A stretch of 64,000 bases of DNA from contig OX485803.1 in the NCBI GenBank assembly GCA_950295325.1, forward strand, positions 72,247,554 through 72,311,553, given 5' to 3'. This document shows positions 11,126-21,329 of the stretch, piece by piece (position 1 is the stretch's first letter; each line of letters opens with the position of its first letter). The notes beneath the pieces are model-generated. The model was not told the origin of the DNA. It saw nothing but the letters and a program-made list of their open reading frames with translations, and made no database searches. Made by a program: the position numbers and the translations under genes. The DNA is from Polytrichum commune. Its lineage: Eukaryota; Streptophyta; Polytrichopsida; Polytrichales; Polytrichaceae.

Positions 11126-11930
11126 AATCCATAACAATGTTCTATGAAAGTAACAGTCTGGATGTGGAAATATCTGGAAATATTCTTGGAACACTATCAG
11201 TCCCACAGAACAATGTTATGTTGGAGAACATGAAAAATGAACCGAACAACACCCCACATATCTTACTTATAGGACTTGGGTTGTAAGTAGAAACTGGTGC
11301 ATCAAAAAGTGCAAGCTCGAGGTAACTTTTTTCTTTCCCCCTTTCTATAAATCAGTTCGATGCATGCATGTATGAGGCAAAAACCTCATAGAAATGTCGG
11401 AAACCCAGGTGACGGTGCCTCCTTCAACCCAACAAAAGATATGTGTGAGCTACATTCATAAGTCACATGTAGACACCGGCTGGGGACTTCTTTTTGCCAA
11501 ATGCTTGCTTTATCTCGTCAAAGGTGAGGCGGTGGCTTGAAGAAGACTTTGAGAGGCAAGCGGAGCGGCAGCAAACAGCTTTTGAGATGGTGCCCACACA
11601 GCATGCGAGAGTGAATATATAATTGCGAGGTGGAGCACATCGTTTGGAGCTCAATCCCCTCCCTTGCATTCTAATGGAGTTTTTATGTGTGGAAAGTTGG
11701 AGTGCGGCATGTAAAAATCTGTCGCCTTTAGACTTTGAAGGATGCATGGCCTGTGGTGCTTGGACACACCTTGTGTATATAGTGAAAGCAGGCACCAGCC
11801 AGCGGGCCTTCAAGTTTTCGAGAGACGCGCTGCCCAACCAAGTACTTGTGGCCCATCGTGGTGGCACAAAGAACGGGGAGAATCGACCGCTTCACTCAAT
11901 GTTGTATTTGGTGTCACATGGTAGTTTATG
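11126..11930. other. Unassigned segment, GC-richer from 11400
   Basis: Open stretches exist on both strands (about 134 codons on the minus strand within 11463-11867; about 160 on the plus strand within 11623-12114, which runs into the inverted arm of the next element). The GC content is above that of the flanks. No domain is recognised, so no gene is called. Confidence 0.3.
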
Positions 11931-12816
11931 GGAGGACGATATTTTACCCCCTACGAGCCTTTCGGGGGAGGTAGATTCGGGCAGGGGCAGCTGCCCCACA
12001 AAGAAACCGGGATTTTCTGGACCCGTCCGAAAATTTCTGTCCACCCAGCCCGACTTTCAAAAAAACCATTGCCCTTGCATTCTTGAAGGCACTTCTCCAC
12101 AACTCCCATATTGAGTGCATTTCATCTCCAAGGTCCAAAATCTAATATATATGTTCACTTCCATTGAGTAAATAACAATTGACGAGGATTTCATTTTTGA
12201 AGTGAAACCGACAATCAATCAATTTGTTCAAATGTGTATGAATACTTGTAGAAACCTAGGCCTTGCACAAAATTACCTTCTAATACGGTTATTGAGACTT
12301 AATTACACAAAATCACACTTAATTAATTTGAGTGTGTATGAATACTTTGTGAAAGTAGAAGGTATCAACTAAAATACTATAAAATAAACATACTAAAATG
12401 TTATTAAACCTAATCTTAGTTTCACTTTAGAATGACAAAGACCCTTTCTATAGTAAGTCACAAAATTAGAACCTCTGTGCTAATGAGGGTTTTGTAATAT
12501 TCTTTACTTCCAAGTTAATTATATGCTTGATTGTCGGTTTCACTTCAAAGATGACATCCCAATCAATTGTTTATTTATTCAATGGAAGTGAACATATATA
12601 TATTGGATTTGGACCTTGGAGATGAAATGCACTCAATATGGGATTTGTGGAGAAGTGGTCTTCAAGAATGCAAGGGCAATGGTTTTTTTGAAAGTCGGGC
12701 GAGGCGGGTAGAAGTTTTCGGGCGGGTGCAGAAAATCCCGGTTTCTTTGTGGGCAGTTGCCCCTGCCCGAATCTACCTCCCCCGAAAGGCTCGTAGGGGG
12801 TAGGATATCGTCCTCC
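11931..12816. mobile_element. Non-autonomous Mutator-like element with ~290-bp TIRs
   Basis: An 886-bp element whose arms 11931-12221 and 12527-12816 are inverted copies of each other. It starts GGAGGACGAT and ends in the complement; CCCCCTACGAGCCTTTCGGG, ATGTTCACTTCCATTGA and GAAGTGAAACCGACAATCAA occur in both arms. The flanks are TAGTTTATG and TATTTTATG, an 8-of-9 match, which fits the 9-bp target duplication and long TIRs known for Mutator. The ~305-bp centre has no transposase. A third arm copy lies at 63757-64000. Confidence 0.8.
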
Positions 12817-12873
12817 TATTTTATGGCACTTGTGGTGTCTTTTCTATTGACACTTCTTATGAATAAGTTTACA

Positions 12874-13245
12874 AATACACATTCTAAACTCCGTAATATC
12901 AACCTCCTTGGTGTCACTCCTTTCTCTTATATCCTGAAACCCTAGGGAACGGATGTTCTTAGGTTAAATCTCTTTCCTTGTTATCACGTTTCCCTCCCGT
13001 ATATCATGGTTCCTGAGATTAAAGTAAACCACCAAAGAAGTCAACCCACATGCTTGTAGCATGCATCACGTTGTCATCATTGTAGTTATTATCGTTATTG
13101 CAATGTTGACTTTGTGTGTTTCCATAATGTCACATGCTACACTAATTCTCTTTCATCATGCTTCCCTGTTAACAATACATAATTCTTGAATATCATGTAA
13201 CCTTTGGTTGCCACAAGCATGATATTATGGAGTTGAGAGTGTATT
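12874..13245 (+). mobile_element. MITE family B, copy 1
   Basis: Ends AATACACATTCTAAACTCCG and, inverted, AATACACTCTCAACTCCATA form TIRs. The body matches 43841-44192 and 57294-57943, sharing AAACCCTAGGGAA, TATTGCAATGTTGACTTTG and TGGTTGCCACAA. Short pieces flanking it (GACACTTCTTATGAATAA on the left, CTTTTGGTATATTTTGCGTC on the right) are shared with family A-type sequence near 37320-37480, so B probably inserted into an older repeat. Confidence 0.75.
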
Positions 13246-13319
13246 ATCACCTCAATTTACTTTTAGTTCATCCACTTTTGGTATATTTTGCGTCCTAACA
13301 ATTATGTGATGAAATATGG

Positions 13320-13650
13320 CTTGGGGGGTGGACTCTTCATACCGTGTATGAAGTAACGTGAGTGTAAGAAGAGTATTATTTGAGGCATTAGCGCACTCTA
13401 ACATGGGCCACTATTGGTACATGTTGACTAGAACTAAGATAACGGTAGTCTAGGATCAATTTAAAGTAAAAGCATAGAGTTCATTATAGTTGAACTTGCT
13501 TTTTACTTTACTTAAACTTAAGACAACCGGGCATGGTGGGGAGGTATATAAAGGGCTCTTGCACAAGGGTGAGGGGTCTTTATCTTATCTCGTGGTTGGG
13601 TGGTTCATGCCAAAGTAATTTCCAACGAGAAATTAGAGTTGTCTGTTACA
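13320..13650 (+). mobile_element. 5' LTR remnant of a Ty3/Gypsy-type retrotransposon
   Basis: The sequence ahead of the primer-binding site carries a TATA box (GGTATATAAAGGGC near 13541) and ends in a CA-like dinucleotide around 13650, as LTRs do. The stretch 13322-13405 recurs inverted at 36190-36275. The LTR 5' border was not fixed and no 3' LTR was found in the window. Confidence 0.55.
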
Positions 13651-13654
13651 TTCT

Positions 13655-13667
13655 CGTATCAGAGCCG
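13655..13667 (+). other. Retrotransposon primer-binding site (initiator Met-tRNA)
   Basis: CGTATCAGAGCCGG closely matches the plant consensus TGGTATCAGAGC, which is complementary to the 3' end of initiator methionine tRNA and primes minus-strand synthesis in many plant LTR elements. It sits between the LTR end and the gag start, where it should. Confidence 0.7.
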
Positions 13668-13688
13668 GTTTTTAATTTAAAGAGGAAG

Positions 13689-14420
13689 ATGGCATCTCTT
13701 GAGACAAACGTTTCAGTATTTGCAGAGATGGAAAACACGTTAGAGAATAGTATCACTATTCAAAATCTTATGCTAGTGATGGAGGAATTGAAGTGGGCCA
13801 AGGAGCGCACTAAGGTGAAGTTGGCGATGTTGGAAGCCAACATAATTAAGGAGCCAATGAAGTGTAAGTGTGCCCGTGCCAAACTTGGTAAGTTATCTCA
13901 ACACTCATCAATTGAAAGTTATGCCAAAGAGTTTCAAAACTCGTGTGCAAAAGTTGTTACTTCACTCATGAGTGTTGGTGATAAGATTCACTATTATATT
14001 GAGGGATTGAAGCCATAAATAAACTAAAGGTAGCGGTGGATCCATTGAATGATGCCCAACCCTGGGAGGATTTTCAGAGGCTAGTTACCTATGCCGTTTC
14101 CGTAGATTCTAATCTCCAACAAGTTAAGGCAGGGTTGGGGATTCCAACTACTAAGAACGGTGAGAAAAAAACTCCTTCTATAAGAGTAGGTGGTCCAATC
14201 AAGAATTAGAAGAAATCTACCATGGAGTTCACTAATGGTAGGGAGATTGATTACAAAAGAGTTGCAGCTTTGAAGAAAGAAGGCAAATGCTACTTTTGTG
14301 AAGAAAAGGGCCATAGGGCTAATACTTGCCCTAAGAAGTCTAATTCCACTAGTGACAAAGTGAAAAAAGATTTTTAGAACCTCAATAGAAAGATTGTGGG
14401 CAATCTGTTGAGGTAGAAAA
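13689..14420 (+). pseudogene. Ty3/Gypsy gag remnant with zinc knuckle
   Basis: An ATG at 13689 opens about 110 codons of gag-like sequence that end in a stop at 14018. In another frame the gag signal continues over 14020-14380 past an internal stop near 14207. It ends with a CCHC zinc knuckle, spaced C-X2-C-X4-H-X4-C, at about 14287-14330, followed by a Lys-rich stretch. The N-terminal part is much shorter than a normal gag, so an internal deletion is likely. Stops and the frame change show it is dead. It belongs with the protease piece at 17100-17465; the 2.26-kb insert lies between them. Confidence 0.75.
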
Positions 14421-14469
14421 AAAATCAAGATTAGAAGTTTTGGATTATCTCGTTCAAATCTTAGAGGCT

Positions 14470-14478
14470 AACATATGC
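14470..14478 (+). repeat. 9-bp direct repeat, left flank of insert
   Basis: AACATATGC here is repeated exactly at 16738-16746, bracketing the 14479-16737 insert. It reads as a target-site duplication; nine bases is the Mutator size. Confidence 0.6.
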
Positions 14479-16737
14479 TTGGGGGGGGGGGTAGTCATTG
14501 GTTGGAGTAGCAATATATGTGCGAACAAATGATAGGGTATTTTAAAAACATGGGGGCTAAAAATTATAAATGGACTTAAGAGTAATATAGGGTATCAAAA
14601 ATGGCATTGGACATCTTTAAAGTACTATAGGGTATGGAATAATAGGTAATTTGGAATTATAAGTAATGCAAGCCATTTTTCTATTAACCCAAAGTAGAAA
14701 TTTACATAATGATAGCATGTGAAAAAAAAAAGAGAATTGAAAGTAATATCCCCCTATAAAATAGTGGTTGTTCGCACCTATATCCTTGTAAACGCAATTT
14801 TTGGGCTATCGCCTAGCTGGAGAGCTACCATTTTCAAATTAGTGACAATTAGCGGCAATAGTCGTTTAAAAGCAAATCACCAGTGTGAAACGAGGGCGAT
14901 AGTCGCTCCTAGGCGGTTGCAACTGCCTTCACCTCCCCCGCCGATAAGGAGGAGGCTGACCATCGCCAAGACAGGCTATTTTCCATTTGATAGAATCTGA
15001 CATAGTCTCCACTTAGGATAGCAATAGGCTTTAGCGACATCAGATCTCAGTGATTGAGACTGAGTGCAATTAGTCTTTCTCCGAGAGGGAGAAGCAGCAA
15101 TAGACGTGTGAGAACTGAGTGATTCAGTCTCAGGCAATGTGACATTTGAATATGAGTAAAGTTTCATTTCAATAAGCAATAGTCTTGTGTGTGTGTAATG
15201 TGATTGTGATGGGGTCGTCTGAGACTGAGGCAATTTATCTTGGGTTGAATTGAGTCTATAGTAGTAGCAAGCAGTAAAGTGTGTGTGCTTTGATATGAAA
15301 GAGAGGCGTGAGGCCAAGTATATCTTGAGAGATTCAGGCAATAGCCGTGAACACTGAGAGAGATGTATCATCCGCCGAGAGGGCGAGGAACTTTGTAATC
15401 GAGTCTGGGAGTTGCAATGGTTGAGGTCGGACTATGGCCATCGCCTTGTGAGTGAGTCGTGTCAATGAAGCAAAGGCTGATTGCCGAGAAAGAAGGGCAA
15501 TAGTCTAGTGGAAGAAGGAGGAGTCGGAGTTTGAATATGGCCATAGACATGAGAGAGACTTCTCTCAGCCTGGTGCACAGGTTAAAGACTATTTGCCTGA
15601 GAGAAGGACAAAGGCAATGGCCACAAGAAGGACAGAGAAGTGTTGGCAATTAGGCAGTGAGTGGTGGAGTCTTGGAAGTCTGTAACTTCCATGAGGCAAG
15701 GCCTGGGCGATAGGCTATGTTGAGGGAAATCACGAGAGAAGTACGTGAGGGTAAATAGTCGAGGTTAGGGCCATCGCCTGCTCGGACAGAGAGCCGAAGC
15801 GTCGAGGAAGGGCTATCGCCTGAGTCCCTTGGCTATCGCCTGTCTGGTTACTGAGAGACCTTGAGCGAGAGTTGAGAGAGTAACGTCCTGTAGGGCTATA
15901 GGCTTAGCAGGTGTCGTCCCTGAGAGAGAAGAGAGAAAGAGAACAGAGAGGCCGCTCATGGGAGCATAGCCAAAGGCCTACTTTGAGACATTACCTGGCG
16001 TGTAGCCGTTGCAGTGACTGCAGAAACGAGATGAGTTATTCGCAGGCGTGAGCTGCAAAAGACATTACCATCTCAGGAAAGAGAAATTGCTTACTTAGTG
16101 TAAGACATTACCAAAGGCTAATACTTTCGAGCTTAAAATGTAATTAGGCCTTAATCAAGGAATATCGCCTACATTGTTGATGCATTGATTATATATAATG
16201 TTGTGGGGATTTGTGTGGACAAGTTGCCAATCAGTTGAAGATGAAGATGATGATTACAGTCTTGTGAAGATGGGCCGAATGCCTGTAAGTTAAATTAAGA
16301 TGAATTAATTTGAAGTTATTGCAAAACTCAATTCTTGTTATGCAAAGACGATGTGGTTACAAAAAGACATTACCCCGGACTTCGGTCCTGACGAATTGCC
16401 AAGGACTACTTGCCAAGCTTTTGAGCTTCACGACTGAAATAGGTCAAAGACATAGAGTGATAGAAACTTTCCCTAAAGATAGGACATAATCACTTTTGAT
16501 GGAGGAAGCACAAGGAACCATAAGAGTGGGGAATAAGTGGAATTAAGAAGGAATGAAGGAAGAAAGATCCTAAGTTGTTATTATAATCCTTAAATCCAAT
16601 ATGACATTAACCCTTATAGACACTATCTCAGTCTTCCTGGAGACTTTGTTCCCTGGGTTTTGTTGTTTTGAGCCATAGCAAAAACTTACTACAATCCTTA
16701 ACTTTTTAACACACTGCCCCCCCCCCCCCCCCCCGAG
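14479..16737. mobile_element. 2.26-kb insert of unknown class in the Gypsy remnant
   Basis: Bounded by a 9-bp direct repeat and by homopolymers: a G11 tract at its left end and a C18 tract at its right, so the termini read TTGGG... and, inverted, CTCGGG.... No transposase or other protein domain is seen. Between about 14800 and 16170 it is GC-richer and contains roughly eighteen variants of GGC-N-AT-A/C-G-N-C on either strand, plus several AGACATTACC phrases between 15980 and 16380. Class unknown; a non-autonomous Mutator-like element is the best guess from the duplication length. Confidence 0.5.
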
Positions 16738-16834
16738 AACATATGCAAGTCATTTGATTTTGTACTTAATTCTATGAACTTTAAAAGTTAACCAATTTGC
16801 TAATCTCCTAAGTTCACTAGATACATTTTTTAAT

Positions 16835-17465
16835 GTGGATTCCAAGATTTTTGGTCATTGTTTACTTATTGTCTCATATTTTGAAAACCTAGCCAAGTAT
16901 ATAAATGCTTATGTAAAAGGTAAAAGCAAAAAACCCTTTGAGACTAGTGCTTGCATTTTAGTCAAAAAGAAAAAAGGTCAAGGCCACAATATATTATTGT
17001 CAAGATTTCAATTACTACATGAGTGTAAACACACTTATGTAGATGCTTTTGGATTGACAAAAAGAATCATATTACAAGTGTATTATGATCCACCCCAACC
17101 TAGACTCTTGAATTCTATCTCTACTAATGGTCTAACTATGCAATTTTTAGGGGAAAGTCTTTGGATTGAATGGGCATATTTTAGTAGATACCGCTGCTAG
17201 TCATTGTTATTTGAGTTCTTCATATGTCAAACGTATTGATTTGCATATGAAAGAAAATAATGGTAAATTGGTATTGGGATATGAATTGGAAGTCGACATG
17301 GAGGGGACCGTCAAATTGAATGTGCATGTGAAAATTCAACAATACCAATCTCAAGTCTCTTGTTTGGTTATCAAATTAAGTGATGGCTTTTACTTGATTT
17401 TGGGAGATAATTGGTTGAATAAGCATAGAGCCCACATTGATCTCATGTTGAAAGCTCAATTGTAA
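16835..17465 (+). pseudogene. Ty3/Gypsy aspartic protease remnant
   Basis: The retropepsin-like domain begins around 17100. The catalytic motif is DTAASHCYLSS (17184-17216), with DTA in place of the usual DTG/DSG, and the domain ends with ILGDNWLNKHRAHIDL (17397-17445), a typical Ty3/Gypsy phrase. The upstream coding signal (from 16835) is in a different frame; the break falls in a G run at about 17150. The frame ends at 17465, and no reverse transcriptase, RNase H or integrase follows. It is a dead fragment, and the continuation of the gag piece across the insert. Confidence 0.7.
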
Positions 17466-20400
17466 AATGGGATTAATTTTGAATGAACAATAATGTGCAA
17501 GAAGCTCCTTTTCAGCAAATGAGAAGGCGCCTTTCTTCGAGCACTCAATTTTTAACCTCTCAACCTTTCTAGTGTACAAAGGGCATGTACTTAATAAGAG
17601 AAAACTCAACAACCTGCACTCCCCCATGTAGTAAACATATATTAAAATTACATAACCTTTACAAACAAGGGCCCACCTACCGCAAGGTAGGCACTAAACT
17701 TGCATTGAAACCCCACCCTACACTAAGGGGGTTCTTGATATTGGGAGAAAACTTGTCAAGTTATGACAAGAAATTGCATAAATAAATCAGACAATCGAGC
17801 GTAGCTTGGCGATAATCAATAAAAGTAATTGTAAGTTTTTGGTTGCGAATTCTCCCAAACCACAACTAGAAACCTTCGATTGGCAATCTAAATGACATAT
17901 TTAACATTTTCTTGACATGAGTTGCAATGAAAAAGTTACAACAAATGGTTGAAAAGGACAAGTTTTCCTTCTAAAGTAAACAGGGAAGGGCCAACGGCCT
18001 CGAATTCACGTCGGATTCCAGATTGGCCTCGTTGATTTTTCTTTTTTCTTTTTCCCTTTTTCCAAGCTTCGAAGCACGAGAAGAAGGTTGAGATCATCAA
18101 CCTCTTTTGAAAGCCCCAAATGATATTTCCCAGCAGCAGATGTGGGCCACACGCTTGAAAAGCTGAGTGCGGAAATCTTGGCCAGCTCAACACATGGAGG
18201 CAAGTAATAAGTAGATCGAGGAAGTTTCTTCCCCACTTTAGACCAAGCACAGCCTCCAAAGGGGAGGGAGGGCCCAATTCTCCACAAACCATCTCCAAAT
18301 CTGCATCAGCGGTGCGAAGCCTTCGAGGCTTTCCCTGTCACTTACTTTTTGGGGAGCCTAGCTACAAGCATTCAGAGAATCGGTCTCTGCGTGTCCTTAA
18401 ATATTGCAAGCTTCCGAATTGGCTATCCAATGCAAAATCTCGGCTGTCAAGAGAAGGCCAATGAACCGGGAGAACCGGCAGTTAGTTACAGATGAACCAG
18501 TTGAGTTTGAGAAATAACCGGTTGAAGTTCAAGACTGCAGGAAAATTACCGATCATTTTAGAGGAATTTATAGAATATACCCCAATTTATTAAAGGAAAA
18601 CCAAAGAATGTCATCAGCATATAACCGGTTGGACTTGCAAATAGTAGGATCTCAACCGATTATACCCAAAAATCTCCCCGATCACTGGAGAAGGCCCTTT
18701 TCTTTGGAAAATGCCACAAATGTTATAAAAATGTGTTTTCTAGCAAGCCAGCCTGTCATCATTAGTGAAGGCTCACAGAGAAGTGCCCTTCAATTGTTTC
18801 ATGTTCGAAGTTGAGAGTTGACAATCTGAGACTTCGGTTGTTTTATCAACTTGGAGGTCAAATTGAATCACATTCTTGTTTCAAGGCTTGGGTTTCATGT
18901 CCCGATCACACCAAACTTTCCGTTCAATTCCAGCCGTGAAATTGCCAGGGATTATGTTGAGGAATAGATGATGTTCCAACACTTTTCACATTATTGTAGT
19001 CGGAGATGTTGACGGATGGTGCCATAAGTGGTTGGTGTGATCAACCCCTCAGCCTTTGTTCAAACAAATTGGCATTGAGCTTCTCCTCAGTTTTGTTGTC
19101 CACGACGAGTGAGCCTATCACTTAATTGTGTTCTTAAGCGCCTTTTAGAGAAGCACATGTGATGAGTGGGATTGTGTAGGATAAATAATAAGCCAACTTG
19201 GAGAGCATTGCTAGGATTAACATATGGAGAGAGTAGGGCTCAAAGAGTTCCACAAGCATGTCTTTTGTGTCTCAGTAATGTATGCCAATCTTATTACCAA
19301 GGGGTTGTCCTTTTGTCGAGCTCTAGGGAACAAAATCCAAAAATAGGGTCTTAGGGTTCCCAATGTAGCGAACTAATGAGGGAGGGGAGATGTCGGAGTT
19401 AGGTAGAGTTCATCTCCATGATTGGATATTTAGAAGCACTTACCTGGGAGAGGCGAGTCCCGAAAATAAGAACACAATCCCTCTTAATTATGAAAAGGTA
19501 AGCAACTTTTCAAGGACAAGATCATTCCTTCCTATTTCATTGCGATGGTTGGTTGCTAGGGTGTTGGATTCAAGACACATGGTAAGGGTATTTAGAACCA
19601 AGCTAATGTACAACAATGTAATTAGTTCATTAGGTGTCAGCTCCAAGACATGTGATGAATGTGTAAAGATAAACTTGGAGGTAGAAATACCATGTAAGTT
19701 ATTAACAATAGTGGCAATTAAAATTATTCTCTACGGATGGGTAGTAAACTTGAAATCTAATATGAGGTGTCACTAAGTCCATCATACATTAACCCAACAG
19801 AACACTTGAACAATTCATAACCAATTCATAACCAATTCATGTTATGACCAAAAAATACGAAATTAAAAATTCATAATTTTTATTTCATCTAGAGGATTTT
19901 GATTAATCTTCTTGATTTACGGTAAAAAATTCTTGAAGCAAGAAGCGTATAATTTTCTACATGCTAAAATTTCTCAAAATGTAGTTCTCTACTATAGGGC
20001 AGCATACCTTATTAGAGTGCGGAATTCTACTTTTCAAAGAGAGGAATCCAAGAATGGCTTTGGGTAGGCCTTCCCCAGTAAGTAAGTGTGTAGAGGAGCA
20101 CATCTACCGTTACAAGTGAATTCTCTCTGTGATCAGCTTGAAGAAGACAAATTAATTAATCATGTTTATAGTTACTCTGCATCGATGGACATCCCAGTCT
20201 GATATATTAATTAACATGGGAAGCAAGCTTAACGTTTCCAATCAACCACCACCACACGTTCATGGACTGCATAATTTGAAGAATGCCAATTGTTCCAAGC
20301 ATGAATTCTATTTCCCAAGCATGAGGACTACTGTAATTTGGTGCCTAGCTGACTACAGTACTGTACTGCTTTTTACAAATTTCACACAAGGATGGAACCT

Positions 20401-20895
20401 CACCTCAGATGCACCTGACCTGGCTTACATGCAAAATTCCTCCGAGACATGCAACTACTTCTTTGAAAACCGCACCTATTCTACTTCAAATTTCAATCAT
20501 GGCCTAGGGTTGATCAGGTCAACACGTCAAAGTGCAAGTTCTCAATTTTGTTATTGTAAAGTTGTAAGTAGCCTTGGCTGGGAAAAAAATAACCTCTTAG
20601 CTTTAGTAAATTCATTCAAAAAAACAGAAATAAATGCAACTGCGACTTGAAAGAGCATGGGAATATGGTTCCAGAGCTTGGAATATCATAAGTGAAAAGG
20701 GAAATCCTGCCACCATTGTGGCTTCTTTTTCTTTGAATTACTATCATTAATATAATTTTGGATGGAGGTCCCCAGCATCAATCTTTATTCCATTCTCCAG
20801 AATTTTGCAACCCCAAAATTTTGGAATAGGTGCATGATGAGTGGTAAGGCAGAGTGCACATCAGTATGAAAAAATAGAGCAGAATAGTATTACTC
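17466..20895. other. Long spacer, no gene recognised
   Basis: Several open stretches of 60-160 codons exist (minus 17936-18298; plus 19390-19776; plus 20162-20650), but none shows a family motif. The segment 18000-18300 is GC-richer and has a Lys-rich minus-strand frame. A dispersed repeat lies at 18475-18605. Confidence 0.4.
18475..18605 (+). repeat. Dispersed repeat with AACCGGTT motifs, copy 1
   Basis: Shared with 33195-33320 (same strand) and 34975-35110 (opposite strand). Common phrases: GTTGAGTTTGAGAAATA, CCGGTTGAAGT, TTTTAGAGGAAT-TATAGAATATA. Here the palindrome AACCGGTT appears at 18516 and again just downstream near 18623. Probably a repeat fragment of unknown class. Confidence 0.7.
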
Positions 20896-20896
20896 A

Positions 20897-20897
<1 letters not shown>

Positions 20898-20935
<38 letters not shown>
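20898..20935. repeat. (GA)n microsatellite
   Basis: About 19 GA units, ~400 bp before the patatin start codon. It may lie in the promoter or leader; GA/CT tracts are common in plant 5' regions. Confidence 0.95.
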
Positions 20936-20940
<5 letters not shown>

Positions 20941-21285
20941 CCAGATTCTTCTTCTTCCAATTCGGAGCTTGAATCTTCCTTAACTTCCTCTGAAACGTTG
21001 AAAGGTCGAAGGAGAAGAGTGGCACGGTGATTCAAGAAATTGTTGTTGTAATTCCTCAAGCTGGTCTACATTGAAGTTCAAGGATCGAATCAGGGAGTTG
21101 AGGGCTTGCCAGATTCTTCTTCGTCCTCCAAATTCCGCTTGCGAGCTTAAATCCTCCTCAACTTCCTCCTCAACTTGTTGCTGCTTTTTAAAAGGAAGGA
21201 GAAGAGTAGCGGCACAGTGAAGTATTCGTCGTCGTTGCAAATCCTCAAGCAGCTGGTCTACATTGAAGTTTGAGTGGAATCCGGG
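20936..21285 (+). repeat. 168-bp tandem duplication in the patatin leader
   Basis: Unit one starts GCTTGCCAGATTCTTCTTC at 20936; unit two starts with the same phrase at 21104. Both continue through GGAGAAGAGT-GC-CGGTGA/CAGTGA, TCCTCAAGC and CTGGTCTACATTGAAGTT. It lies directly between the GA tract and the patatin ATG, so it is probably transcribed leader. The minus strand is open here too, but it opens without an ATG. Confidence 0.75.
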
Positions 21286-21329
21286 AGCTAAGAGCGGTTT
21301 GGCAGTATTTAGATTGAATTTAGAGCGAG

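Noticed and set aside
11944-12138. Two similar small proteins at 11944-12138 (-) and 12567-12803 (+)
   Set aside because: They are translations of the two inverted arms of one Mutator-like element, not genes.
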